Part shown: positions 23,621 to 35,619 of the stretch, one piece after another
Layout: every line of letters starts with the position of its first letter
How positions within the stretch are numbered: position 1 is the stretch's first letter
Assembly (NCBI GenBank): GCA_000469685.2
Contig: LS997564.1
Location: 8,830,591 to 8,894,590 of the forward strand
DNA: 64,000 bases
Direction: 5' to 3'
Source of the DNA: Haemonchus contortus
Taxonomy: Eukaryota > Nematoda > Chromadorea > Rhabditida > Trichostrongylidae
The notes under the pieces: model-generated
What the model saw: only the letters and a program-made list of their open reading frames with translations
Database searches by the model: none
Told to the model about the DNA's origin: nothing
Program-made: the position numbers and the translations under genes

Positions 23621-23626
23621 CTGAAA
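23621..23626 (-). promoter_or_regulatory. Probable spliced-leader acceptor of ARGLU1-like gene
   Basis: TTTCAG on the minus strand directly before the short leader TGAA and the ATG at 23616. No upstream exon is visible. Confidence 0.6.
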
Positions 23627-23699
23627 CTACAATACAAAATGATTTGGTTTAATTGCATTTCTACCGATAGACACATTATCGATTGATTAAGGCCATAGT

Positions 23700-24090
23700 G
23701 ATAACACAGGTCTCACATGAAAATACAGAACTAAGGGAGAAAAATCCGTAAGAGCAGCAAAGAAAGAGCAAAACGCCAAACGGGAACAAATAAAAAGCAA
23801 GTGGAATCTTCACAAACAGTAATCAAATGGAAATACGTCACGGGAGATAGTTCGAAATAAAACTTAGTCAAAGAAGTAGTAAATGGAAGATGAAACATTC
23901 AACTTGAGTGAAACAATAAGTACAGACGACCCATATCCACCTGTATGATAAAGATGCAATCAAAAATCTAAGCAATGGAGGCTAACGGACAGATACCACG
24001 ACCAATCGACGACAGAACCCCACCAAAGTGATCAGCCGGCAACTCGATCAGTTACAGAAATGATTACTGTACGGATATTGTAAATGAACC
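23700..24090. other. Upstream region of ARGLU1-like gene, nothing specific
   Basis: AT-rich, purine-rich DNA with no recognisable element. Confidence 0.35.
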
Positions 24091-24095
24091 TAAAG

Positions 24096-24570
24096 TCAAA
24101 TGCTATGCGATCTTTGTGAGGTTAAAACCAGCACGTACGCCACACGTACGACATGTGCACACGAGCACAAAATTCGATAAGGTAAATTATAGGCGTCTTT
24201 TTGCGCGCAAGCGGTGTGAATGCGGTCATACGTTAATTGACGCACCGTTTTCACTGGCACATTTCCAAGGATCACCACCTAAGGGACGTCGTGGGAACAA
24301 ATGGGTGACAGTGTGCAGTAAAACAATGTAGTAATGTGAGCGCTGGTATGTATATGTCGTTCGCACTGGCGCAATGCAGCATAGCCAGTCACCTGGAAGA
24401 ATTTGAAGGTCTGGACGAGTTTTTCGGTGCCCGAGATGAGTGCTATGGAAATGGCGCCGCCCGTACGTTCTCCCGATGTAAATGTGGCGTGAACGACCGT
24501 TGCCCTTCCGAGCGAACCGCGCTACCAGTACTGAGCGAATGAGTATGCTGAAATGATTTGCTTCCAAAGA
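24096..24570 (-). other. GC-rich block of uncertain coding status
   Basis: GC content and CpG density are higher than the surroundings. A minus-strand frame (about 24523-24391) reads GRATVVHATFTSGERTGG and on to TFKFFQ with a CAG|GTGACT donor. The opposite strand is also open, with a Cys-rich peptide (RCKCGVNDRCPSE). Only one strand can be coding, and either may be chance in GC-rich DNA. No family recognised. Confidence 0.25.
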
Positions 24571-24599
24571 TCCTAGTTCACGTTGAGCACCACGACACT

Positions 24600-26090
24600 T
24601 CAAGGAAAGGGTGGACTCATCCGAAAGGGCCTTTTGACCATTCAGTTGCTATAATTTTTTTCCAAGTTGAAAGCGTAAGTGTTGGCGGAGAAAAGTGCAT
24701 CGGTAGGGAAGAAGACGAAGAAATCGACAGAATCAGAGAATATAGGGCTTCCTAAAGGTGGTGATCATAGCGGCTGTACGAGATTACCGCGACCGAAACA
24801 GCCTGGAAGAGGTATTCGGACGAGATTTCAAAGTTGTGTCTGCGTAAATACTGACTCCATTAACCAGAAATGTCTGGAACTACCTTCCGCTGTCGCCACT
24901 AGTCAACATTAGTTCTTTCAAATTTCCAACCTGGTTATTCCTGGTGAGTAGTGCGGTACCGACAATGTCGTTAAAACTCGTTCGCCTTTGGGTGTGGCAT
25001 ATATCTTTGACCCTTATAACGCCCTATCTAGGCGGCTTGCAAACCTGACAGTAATACATATAGTATGTGGGGGAAACACAGAATCGTAGTAGGATGGACT
25101 GAGATCTAGGAAACCATTGTTATCATAAAACATGCTTTTGAAGAGAACTAGTTGATAGAAAGGAAAAGCAAAAAAGGAAATAAGTTTGGCCCCTCAACAG
25201 ATCGATTACCGTAACCGTCCGTAGGTAGATCTTGCAATAAGGCCCGCTAGCTGGCGGGAAAACACACTGCGCTACCCAGCTGGCTGTACCACAGCTTATC
25301 GGGTGTGGTGCATTAGGAACGAAATGGTCGCGTCGCGGTGAGAGGGGCGTCGCGCGCAAAGGAATGTAGCAGGTTGCAGCAGTAGGTAAGAAATACAAGA
25401 ACAAAAGTACTAATAGTAGAATTATGCATAAAATAATGATCGCATATCGATTGAGCTGTAAGAAGAAGGCTAGAGCTGTAATGAGGGCGAATGAGTGGTC
25501 CGCGACAGCCGCGTGCGGCAAATCGATTACCCAAAATCGTTCCTAACGCCCGTCTCCCCAGCTTATCACTTGCCCCAAACTAATATTTAGTTTTTTTTGT
25601 TAAGGTCCAATATATTCTCTCCTTTTGATTTTCGCTTTTTTGACTTTTTTCGACACGATAGGACTCCCAGAGAGGTTCCCATTGATATGTTTGAGTTTTT
25701 GCTTTTTTGCTGAAGCCTCTGCTATTGATGATAAACCTTTTTACTCATTCCCGGTAAAATAGGCTTTTCGAAAATTGGAGAAAAAGCTCTCGTGGACATC
25801 CTCTGTTAATTTTAGGGATATTTCGGTTACCTCCAGTGTTTTTTGTTTAAGTCTCTGAGATTGTTTACAGTTTAATTCCTGATTTTCCTATAATAACACT
25901 TTATTTGGGACCTTAAAAACATGAAAGAGTCCTTTTAGATGTCCTCGTACCTAAAGTAACAAAATGGGCACATATTTAGGATGTCTAAGAGCCTAAAACG
26001 TTCTTATGATCAAGAATCATTGGATTGTGAGAAAAGAATCTCCTGTCTTTCACCTTTTTCCTGACATCCACTGGGGAGGTTGTATGGTTG
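24600..26090. other. No supported gene
   Basis: The longest frame is 25123-25521 on the minus strand (132 codons, beginning at TTG not ATG). It has a hydrophobic run (IIILCIILLLVLLFLYFL), but no splice context or homology to back it. I do not call a gene. Confidence 0.35.
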
Positions 26091-26096
26091 TATGGT

Positions 26097-26110
26097 GGGG
26101 GGGGGGGGGG
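26097..26110. repeat. G14 homopolymer
   Basis: Fourteen consecutive G. One of eight G or C runs of at least 11 bases in the window. Confidence 0.9.
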
Positions 26111-26513
26111 TGGAGGAGGAGTGGGAAGGGAGTATGGTTTAGTGGTTCACTTATACCGATAACGAGAAAGTAAAAGAGTAATTAACTCAGTAGTAAGTGT
26201 GGGCATTTCTACTAAAACATAACAAATTAACATTAAGTACTCTTTGTGACTGAGACCAAGGGAAAACTCACGTCTTACCTTTGACGCCGGTAGAGATAGA
26301 ATACGGACCACACTTTTTGGTGGGACCGCTTGGCTCCCGTATCATTTACGGCCGTTCCCACCTATCCTATAATTAGAAAGTGTCGTCTCAGATGATAAGA
26401 GCGATACACATCGTCGACTCGTTTCAGACGTTCTTTTCATTAAATTTGATCAAAATTGTTACCTCAGATGGAATTATTTCATGATTAACAAATAGGGGTG
26501 AGAAATTTTAAGA

Positions 26514-26528
26514 GGGGGGGGGGGGGGG
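26514..26528. repeat. G15 homopolymer
   Basis: Fifteen consecutive G in otherwise AT-rich, gene-free DNA. Confidence 0.9.
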
Positions 26529-26529
26529 A

Positions 26530-27090
26530 GAAGGGTCTACTAGGGGAAATCTCTTGTTGGATCGCCTTCTCATGAGGATGAGTGAGTGGTTACAAAAGGC
26601 ATAACGTTACGTATAAGAAAGCATCTGATTTCTCAGGAGTAACAGATGAAAATATACAAGTAATAGCACCTGATTCCTCAGGAACAGGAAGTACAGGTGA
26701 AAATGATTGGAGTGTTAGGGAGGGAACATCGTTGTTTTCCAGCAGCGAGCGCTAGAGCACAAAAGGAGGAGGGAAGCCGACTTTGCGTGAACCTAATAGT
26801 GCTGCTAGTATAGCGGAGAATATATAGTTTTTCAGACCCTAGCCTTAGAAGAGAAGGGACACCTGGGTGGATGCGTCGATAGAATCTTCAGCTTTTACCC
26901 CATCACAGTTTTTGAACGAGGCAATCATCTCACCCTTCCCGTGCTCTTCCTCATTTCAGATTCAGGAGAAAACTATGTCCCTTGTCTAAGAACCGTCTCC
27001 CAGCCCAAGTAAGATCGGCTGTTCCTCCTCCTGTGTGGTCTATGTAGCTCTTAATGTTGAATAAGAGCGGTGGTCCCTCTCCAGCCCTCT
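26530..27090. other. Gene-free stretch
   Basis: No coding or repeat family recognised. A small local near-repeat (CTGATTTCTCAGGAGTAACAG and CTGATTCCTCAGGAACAGGAA, about 26626-26690) is present. Confidence 0.4.
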
Positions 27091-27097
27091 CCACCCT

Positions 27098-27114
27098 CCC
27101 CCCCCCCCCCCCCC
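27098..27114. repeat. C17 homopolymer
   Basis: Seventeen consecutive C, 40 bp left of the mariner insertion. Confidence 0.9.
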
Positions 27115-27152
27115 AAATACATTTTCACCTAAAACTAAATAATACTGACCTA

Positions 27153-28059
27153 TTAGGTGTGTGCATTAATTTCCGCCGCCGTCTTCAAAGGGTCGTTGCG
27201 CGAACCATAATAGAGGTTTACCGGTGATACCTGTCATATTCTGTACGATAGGGTATTGGCTACCTACTTAAGGGCAGACAGATCAGTTTTGCCCCAAAAT
27301 CCCCTTGCTCCCAGACTGATTCGTCATGGAACATGATAAACCGTTTTCCCGGAGGGCCCTTCTCCTGCTGTTTGTTTCCAAGGAAACCGGCATTGAAGCC
27401 CACCCGATGCTTTTTGATACTTATAGAAGACAAGCTCTATCTGAATAAACCTCCTGAGATGGTTTCTCTTTACTCGAGATTTTGCAAGGAAAGCGGAAAG
27501 CAAAAAGTAATGCTGTGCGTGCATTTGGTGGTGGGATCAAAAGGGCGTTTTGTACTATGAGCTGCTGAGCCCGAACGAAACTGTTACTGCTGACCGTTAC
27601 GAAGACCAACTTGACAGTTTGTAGGAAGTTCTCACCTAAAAGCGGCCGTTAATCGCAAGAAAATATCATGAGGTGCCGTTCCACCACGAACATGCCAGTC
27701 CCCATTTTGCGAAGAATGTCCCTATAAAAAAAGTGCAGTTGTTGGATGGGATCAGTTTGTTCGGCCCGCATACTCTCCGGATCTTGCTCTTTCTGATGAC
27801 CACCTATACCGGTCCATGCAAGTCAGTTTGACAGATACACGCTTCAGGAATGCCGATGAAGTGCGAAAATGGGTGGATGACTGGATTGCCTCAAAAGATG
27901 AAGACTTTATTAGACCCGGAGTCAACAAGATACCAGAAAGATGGCAAGAAGTAGTAGCTAACGATGGGCAATACATTGGTTAATATACATTTAGTTTTAA
28001 TTTTTTAATAAGTATGTTTTTGCACGCGAAAAACGGCGGAAATTAATGCACACACCTAA
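27153..28059 (+). mobile_element. Mariner transposon, non-autonomous/decayed (907 bp)
   Basis: The ends are perfect 26-bp inverted repeats (27153-27178 and 28034-28059), starting TTAGGTGTGTGCATTAATTT. The element is flanked by TA on both sides (27151-27152 and 28060-28061), the mariner target duplication. The terminal repeat resembles that of Hsmar1-type mariners, to which hookworm elements have been related. At 907 bp it is shorter than the roughly 1.3 kb of complete mariners, so the N-terminal DNA-binding part is mostly lost. Confidence 0.93.
27405..27982 (+). pseudogene. Broken mariner transposase
   Basis: The remnant is split over at least three frames. The left part keeps KQKVMLCV and then, after a frame change, YELLSPNETVTADRYEDQLD, a typical mid-transposase block. 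The catalytic DEKW-like site is decayed (EDKLY), and the HDNARPH-like site reads HHEHASPHFA, so the second catalytic Asp is replaced. The last 79 codons (27746-27982) are open, with YSPDLALSDDHLYR, which holds the third Asp, and ending IPERWQEVVANDGQYIG. Frame breaks and lost active-site residues mean no functional enzyme is made. Confidence 0.9.
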
Positions 28060-28069
28060 TACATACATA

Positions 28070-30470
28070 TATTTGTGAGCAAAGAACACCAGAACCTCGT
28101 AACGAGTGAAAAAATCTGGTGCTCCATTTTTTCAAGGATTTTTTCGCTTATTCTACTCCTTTGAGCAAATTGAAGCGAGGCAACGAAGCAAGGGTGAATG
28201 TACTTTTCTCCTCCATTTTTTCTTGCCATAGCGAGGAGCTTCCACTGGTAAAAATTACACTTCAGAGTTTCCTATAAACAGCTCTACAAGCTGCTACAGG
28301 GATTCCGTAGAGGACCTGTATTGTGTGAAATATCTCAATTGTGGTCATGAATGGTATGAAGTAATTTATTCGCAGAGCTAAATTGAAAGTCAAGCACTTC
28401 CATTGTTACTCCCTCAGCCCTTGGAAAAACCACAAAATTGAGTTCGATTCAATGGCTAGCTTACTTCCCCTGTGAAACCACTATTTAGTCCATCGGAGCG
28501 GTGAAGCTCATCTATTATTTGGTTAAAGTGCCAATTTCGTGCTTAAAGTGTATGTAGAGTGACAGTTTCATTATGAAAGCAACTAAAGAAACCAAACCGG
28601 CACAGCTTGGCAAACTTAAAATTCAATGAAGCTGAGGTGGTTAGCGGTACAAAACCACAGAAACGTCACTGGAATGAAAGGGACTCGGCTAGGTCTTGTA
28701 GTGGCAAAGCACGAATAGCTAGCTATAAGCCATGAAGGGCAAAACATATCCTTTTAAGATATTCCCGCTAGAGCAACACCCAGTGGTCGGTCAACGGAAT
28801 GGCTTTGTGGCTATACTTCCCGTCAGCATTCACGGAATGTGTTCCAGTAGAGGATCTCGTACTGTGCATTTCTCCTATATTGGGGTAAACGGCAAGTATT
28901 TGCCGAAAATCTCAGCAGTCTAGTTTCCTACCGTGATTGCTGGGAGCTTCCCAAAGAAATGCTTCAGAAGGAAACTACTCCCTCGCATGCGCATGAAATA
29001 TCAGGGGATTTTACGTCACATTCGGCTGACCAGATCGAAGTTCATATTCGACTTCGTTGTTCCAGGTTGGGAAGTGTTGGAACAAGCTGCGCACAATACA
29101 AATAAGCAATGAAGAGGGAGCAGGATATGTTATACTCATACATGTGGGCACGGTCCTCACATGGTGAGTCTGGGGAAACTTCCAGATCTTCCCAGGAAAA
29201 AAATCTGGAGTACTTCGGAATTTTCGGCAGAACCTTTCGGAATAACTCTTGTATCAAAACTGCCATAGGTATAAAGAAGAGTAATGGATCTATACACTTT
29301 TCGTCCATACAATGAATTCGAATCGTTGAATCTTACGGAAATTTTCGCTTGCCTTGTCAAACTGAACGAGCTGGGCCAAATTATCGCACGAAATTTTTAG
29401 GGATGAAAGAAAAACTCAGTTTAAAACAACCTGAAGACGGTAGAGAAGGAAGTGATCGGCATAGTGCTTATGTAAAGCTCTCATTTAAAGATGGAATTGA
29501 TTCATAAAAGAACAGGGATCCTACAGGAGAGGCTTGGACCGTGGGCAATCGCCGAGTTGTTTGGGGGGGGGGGAGGCACTCGAAGAAGACCGTGTGAGAA
29601 GCATACAGAGCATAAGATTAGAAGGAGTTTCTTCTTTGGATTCCTGATTGTTTATTAGTGGTTGTTAGCTTAAGAAGGAGATTCGTTGAAATGGATTGAG
29701 TGAGAGAAATACGGAGAATTTATTTTTGCTGATTTTGATGTGATTTGAGAGCTCGGATGTATTTTCGCAGGCTCAGACATGGATTAGTAGTAGGACTCCA
29801 CTTCAACAGCAGCGATTCACTTCCGATGTTGGCTAACCGGATTAGCCTCATATACAAATGCTGTCTAGTCTAATGGGTACCATTGAAAGCTGAAGGAAGA
29901 TGACGGGAATCCAATAATGCAGCACTTCGCTCGCTCGGCAGAAATTTGAGGATTCGAGTCTTATCTGAGTCCAAAATTTTTCCGTGATCAAGTCACCTCT
30001 GAAGGTATTCGCATCGTTAAAAAGTGGGAAAAGAAGCAGGTGATAGAGAGCAGCAAGTGGACGATTTCTCTTCAGTAGGCAGGTTGAAGGTTAGAAAGGA
30101 GACTAGCCTGAAGCAGCTGGTTGTTCGTTCACCCGCTCCTGCAAATAAAAATAAACCGAGACTCCGCTGAATGGGTCCCGCCTGTGAACTGTTCCCTCCC
30201 TGACAGCAGTTCACGATGAAAATATGCCATAGCCAAGTGGCTGGTTTATCAACTTCGACAGGACTCGAACTTACTGATAGCATACCTACCTTTCAGGTAT
30301 AGCTGGATAGGTAAATATCAATCCCTTCACAGAAGGGCAGAGGGAGGGAGTCTCTAGATTGAATACACAGAGTTGAAAGGGTCTCTCTAGTACCATTGAT
30401 TATCGATATCACTAGAAATGACCTCCTGTTTTCCGATAAAAATTGCTGCCATCCACCAAATACAACTTGA
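28070..30470. other. Gene-free stretch
   Basis: No recognisable gene. Small open frames on both strands lack motifs. An 11-base G run is at 29563-29573. A tRNA-like fragment (GAGGATTCGAGTCTTA near 29948) may be a very old SINE head. Confidence 0.4.
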
Positions 30471-30476
30471 TTTTTC

Positions 30477-30782
30477 TCATAGTAGATCCATTCGTTCAGA
30501 CCGTATTTTAAGAAATACTTCTGCTCCACAGCCATCATCTGTGAATGATAATACCGAAGGTCTCACATCGATTATCATCTTATCAGCCGTTTTTCCATCA
30601 TTTCGGATAAGAATGCTGTAGTGAGCCCAAGAAAAAGATGAGGTGCGGTGAAATAGCTGACCGCAACTGATCCAGTTGAAGGTGTACCTGGTAATGGTTG
30701 CTCCATTGTTGTTGGCGTCAGGTCGCAGAACTTTGGTAAGCCTTGTAGGCTCATTCCGTTGCGCCTTTATTTTCAGAAGCAA
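30477..30782 (-). pseudogene. MORC-like GHKL ATPase fragment
   Basis: A minus-strand frame contains HRTSSFSWAHYSILIRNDGK, ADKMIIDV and VLSFTDDGCG. Spacing and order match the start of the GHKL ATPase domain of MORC proteins, where an H..TS..A segment is followed by an Asn/Asp ATP-Mg motif and then the DDG.GM nucleotide-binding loop. The ELxDN motif reads LIRND here, so the catalytic Glu is absent. The frame stops soon after DDGCG, and a second frame (30293-30538) continues with KYFLKYGLNEW. I read it as a decayed or strongly diverged gene piece; a single exon of a live gene cannot be ruled out. Confidence 0.35.
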
Positions 30783-31029
30783 AAGTTGATTTGATAGTCT
30801 TCTGTAGGGTCATTATTAGTATTACAAGACAATTTCATTTGCCCTTCTGCCTCTTGCATGTTAGTAATTGAAAATGGTGCTGGTACAGGTTATTGAATGA
30901 GCCTTCACCATCTTGATAGTATTGGGAGTCTCACTTCAAAATTTGCGCAAACCTACTTATGCAATAATTAATGCAAATGAAGTGAAATTACCCTAGAAAT
31001 TTTTCTGCGTAGAAGTTCTGGATTTAGGC

Positions 31030-31165
31030 GCCCACAATGGGTGGAAAACCTGTATAAACTATATACGCATTCAAAACGCCACTACGATTCTGGATCGAAT
31101 CTGATGCAGGGCGCACCTCAGAGCGAGTTGATCAACGCCAAAGTTTTCGCCCTCCATTCCTCTAC
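31030..31165 (+). repeat. SINE 3' fragment
   Basis: Only the tail half: ATACGCATTCAAAACGCCAC, ACGATTCTGGAT, GGGCGCACCTCAGAG and GTTGATCAACGCCAAAG. Confidence 0.75.
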
Positions 31166-31169
31166 TCGA

Positions 31170-33170
31170 TATCATCCCTCTTCAGACCCTTGTCCTCTCC
31201 ATAGTGGAGTTATGGAGTTTATCTATGGTTGCAGCACGGTTCCGCTTTTTCTAGAGAACTAATCTATCGAAGTCCTTCCGAACACTAGTCTTGGGTGAAT
31301 TTTTAAACTTGCCCCAGATACTGTAACAGTGTCATAGATACTGTAGCATGTTGCGGTAGAGAAATGTCATTTTCATTAAATTGTCATTATATAAAGGCCA
31401 GCTAGTTGTTTCCCTTCCTGACTTGAAAGTGATTTCGTTACCATATTGAGTCGGGCCGTACAAGAAGCTCTGCTTTACTACTATTCGTCAATGACGAATG
31501 TAATGCATCGTCAAAAAATGAACAAAATGCATGTTTCATTAGTTAAAAAATAAAATAAAATAATTATACAAATTCAAAACAAATTAAATTGATCACTAAC
31601 TCTATACATACATGACAGTAAGCGAGAAACTTATTCACGAAAGACATGGCATTGACATGACATTAAATTCTTCGATAAATTACATCCTAAATCGAGAATC
31701 GGTATGCAAAAATATCACTGAGAACCACAAAATAGTACAAAGACAGACAAGAACATCAAGCTATACTCGGTACCTAACATATCGAGATAAAGACACTTTA
31801 CTAAGGAATATACCTAAAGAGCTGTTCAGATGGATGTGAAGTGAAAATCGATAAAATCAATATCGTTCTCATCAGAGCTGGCCAGCAAGGGTAAGGTTTG
31901 AAAAAATGGTTTAGACAGTAGTTGTGTCAGGTGGTTAGAGATGAATTAGGGCTTGGGGAACTGTTTGCGGATCGGCAATAACCCCGTTCACGTTGTTGGG
32001 CATAGTGTAACATGAATGGAGCCTCTGGCTGGAATAAGGATCCGATTAATTTACTATAGTTTCAGATAAGTAGCTCCAGAAATCAATAAGTCGATGGCAT
32101 TTTGTTTTTGTTACCAGTGATGCAGGGCATCGAGGGCATGGTAAATAAACAAGTAAAATATTGTGCTTTTTATTTGACTGAAATTTCACATTTTCTTTTG
32201 GCTTTCATTTTTCAGCATTTCCTTTTTGTAACTATAGATACAATTATAACCTCTCAGCCATGATTTTCGAGTTGGTTTTGTGATGGAAATATGGGTTCTT
32301 TTTATTCCTAGACTCAACAGGAGCGCTCAGTTTTGCTTGGTGAAGTAAACAAATAAATAAATACGGAATTATTGCTGATTACCGTCTCACTAGGAAACTT
32401 GGTGAGTTTTCAAACTCCTCAGAAGTTGAAGAATAGAAGTATGAGCGAATTTTGTGACCCCAATTTTGATCTCTCCGAATCGTTCAGTTCCGTTTGAGAC
32501 CACTCTTTTGCTGCCCACTTCTACTGCCTACATTAGACTTGCATAAGTTCTTAACGCTCATTACCAATACTTACCACTAACTATTGTGTACTACTATGTC
32601 ATTCTATACTATATCAGATTCTCTTTTCTTTGCTCGTGATCAGCCCTGCTTTGAAGCTGAACAGTACAAGTGCTGGCGTAGGCCCACTGATAAGCGACCT
32701 TTACCATTCTATCTCTCATGATATAATCGTTTACCACATGATATCAAATACTCTCATAATTTCCTCTGCTCACCTCCCTCACTCATATATGACACCATTC
32801 AGTATCACCAACAAAGTCGATATGCAGCAACTCTAACATTTTTGGTCCTACTACAAATGTTAGGCTGTGTGTAAGAAAACTAGTGATACCTTTCTATCTC
32901 TTATTATTGCTCTTAACCACTTGCCGTCTTTTACCTATTACTACTCATTAATAGGAGAGAACTACTCTTTGTTTTGCCAATTACATTTCATCTGGTGTTT
33001 TACCAACGGTGTAATCTGTGGCTTTGAAAAAATTCCCATAAATTACATGAATTAATTGATTTTTTCGACCGGCGACTTATGAATAAATTATTTTTTTAGT
33101 ACCCAAAATTTATGAATGAATCAATTTTTTAAATGCAAAAGTAGATGGAGAATCAAAGAAAGAAAACGGA
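31170..33170. other. Gene-free or intronic stretch
   Basis: AT-rich, no supported exon. It may hold the 3' exons of the RING gene, since the exon ending at 33181 has a donor, but none could be identified. Confidence 0.35.
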
Positions 33171-33180
33171 GTGAACATAC

Positions 33181-35617
33181 CTTGCATAAAATTACTACAG
33201 GATCTTGTCGAACATATCGTAACCTGTAGACATTAGATCGACACATAATACAACGGAAGTGTTTTTCTTGAGCTTTTGCAGATGTCTGAAAATATAAATG
33301 ATAAGAAAAAATACAGAAAAATTGTTTATTTGAAAATATATAAGAACTTGCAAAAGTGAAAAAGAGTTGTAAAGGGCCTCGCTCTCAATAAAAAGGACAG
33401 GGGAAATTTCGGAGAATTTGGACTTCTGCTATCTCCAAGTAGAAATTTACTAGTGGATCCCCCATCAGATTCGACCACTTCTGGTACCACTAGTTCTATG
33501 AACTTGTGCTGTGGATGGATTTTGTTGGAACTTCCTCTATAAAATTTCTGTTTTGTTAGTAATATTTGATTTCTGAAAATATTGTTTTTTTCGTTTAGAA
33601 TCGTTTAGAATAATGACGGTGTTAGCATGAATTTTTAATATGTTGATGCATACTTATTGCGGATTTTTTCGCGACTTCTTTTCTCTGGATACAATTTCAA
33701 TATTGAATTCGGGATTCGGGATGGTGGATATGTTCCAATGTAAATATTTGAACATGTCTTTGCTAAATATCTCCATTGTTTTACTTTTTGAATAAAAGTG
33801 TTGAAAAAAACCGCAAAAATTACATGCATCAACCTAATAGAAAAGCCTGACGCCTTCTATCATTTTTGTCATACTAATTTCTATCTCTACAGAAAAAGGC
33901 CTGATTTCAACCAGGTGCCTTTGCCATACTATTTGCCATCCCACCTCTTTTACAACCCCCTCCTCATACAAAACCGTGCCCAAATCGATGCCTGTACACA
34001 TGTGCATCGATTCCAGAGATGGACAGAGAGTGCTGCTGTACTTTCCAATGAGGTTCTTTCAAGTCTTAAATAACCAATAAATATATAAATTCAAGCTTTG
34101 AATAATCATATCAACATATCGTCGCTAGCGGCAGTGAGAGATAGCACGTCACACCGTCAACTTCTACAGTAATCAAAAGAAATGTGGTCGAATAATTCCG
34201 CTACAGTAGCATTATTGTACGTGATATATTTGTTTGTAAATTCAATCATGTGGCCTATGCTTATTTTTTAAATTCACTTTCATGATACAAAAGATATTTT
34301 CGGTGAGTTGAAATATGATGTCGCTATCGCGATAGTCACCTGGGGGTTGGAAGCGGAGACTATCAGAAAGGGAAGTGATTAGCATTTTAATCAGAAGTGA
34401 CGGATTCGAATTAACGACTGATCGATGATCGATATGATTGCCCATATCGTGTTGACGCGACCACCCATAACACTGACGCCTTTTTTGGTAAATTTTCCAC
34501 CAGAGAAGTCTACGCCAATCTCAGCAGCAAATGGCTTCTGAGAAGATTCTGGGACAGTTACCATATGGATGACCTTGGTAAGGTTGTGAGAGCCTACTTT
34601 TGTATCAGAAAACGTTTGTCCTCGTCGTTATTGGCTCGAATTTTCATAGTCGCAACCACTTGAGCACACAAGAAATTGAGGCTTATTTTCAACGAAAAGT
34701 TGACAAGGGTCTAGGATTGCATGCTCCGGAGAATAACTCGCTCCAAATTCGACATTACCAAGGGAGGGGCTTTTTTAAGCTATGGAAGTGTACGGTGCGC
34801 CCAGGTCAACCATCCCCATCTATTCTCTTTAGCCGAGCCTGGATAACAGTTCTGCATGACCCTACACCAAACCAGCACACAGTGTAAGTTGGGCTTGATC
34901 TAGAAATCAACCCGGACGTCTCATTCAGTGGTAGCTGATTACTCGAGGCTGAATCGGTTCTTAGGTAGAGATTCGAAGAACAAGGATGACGTTTCTAGAA
35001 TGGCTCAGTACTCCCGCAGAGTAGGGGAGTATAGGCAAGATGGTCCAAAGCCCTGCGAGATCTTAACCAATTCTCGGATCTGAAAAACTCATGTGTTCTC
35101 CGTTTCCTAGATCCCCTTTTCGTTATGACTTGCCCGGCAGTAACTGGTATCCCTTACTGCTGTTCTAGACTGCATGCAATGATGTAAAATTCCTGTTTAT
35201 TATTTACATATGGCCCAGGAAAACCATCCCCAACATGAGATTCAATAGCGGCAACTGCTCCGATTCCTAGTCGACGGGTAAATCGGTGATCAAGCGAGGG
35301 AACAGCGTGAGACAGACATAAGGCCTCCATAAGGCCAATCGTTTCAAAATAGGACTCTAAGAAACATGAAAAAGTCCCCTTGCGACAAATTGTAAGTCTA
35401 TAATCCAAATTTGGAGTGGGAGCATCGTTTAGGAATGGAATGAATTAGTTCTCACCTTGAGCATCATGGTTGCACATAGTCTACAGCTGATCTTATGCCC
35501 ACACGGATAGGCATGAACAGTGGCTACACGGGACATGCATACACAGCACGTATCATCACTGCATGACGGTTCTTGCTCGTCGTTCTGTTCTGCCATACAT
35601 TTGTCAACCATTCGTTG
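33181..35617 (-). CDS. RING-finger protein, two exons of a larger gene
   Basis: Probable E3 ubiquitin ligase. Exon 35617-35456 and exon 33285-33181 join in phase 0. Together they give a complete C3HC4 RING: CCVC, 12 residues, C-x-H-x3-C-x2-C (PCGHKISCRLC), 17 residues, C-x2-C (FRCIMC). That is all eight zinc ligands, split by a 2.2 kb intron after MMLK. The acceptors are TTTTTTAG and TTTCAG; the donors are GTGAGA and GTATGT. Upstream of the RING is an acidic segment (AEQNDEQEPSCSDD). After it comes a basic stretch (RLRYVRQDP). The start may be the ATG at 35611, or the exon may continue from phase-0 exons at 40429-40244 and 41872-41714. The 3' end is not found: the frame reads through 33181 to a stop after about 20 more codons, or splices on. 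Substrate is unknown. Confidence 0.7.
35154..35408 (-). other. Open frame inside RING gene intron
   Basis: After a TTTCTTAG acceptor (about 35354) the minus strand stays open for about 65 codons to a stop at 35154, reading for example GIGAVAAIESHVGDGFPGP. It is phase 1, which does not fit the phase-0 RING exon. It could be an alternative last exon of another transcript or chance. Confidence 0.2.
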
Positions 35618-35619
35618 CT

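Noticed and set aside
25123..25521. Possible membrane protein of 132 codons
   Set aside because: It starts at TTG, has no trans-splice acceptor, no partner exon and no family motif.
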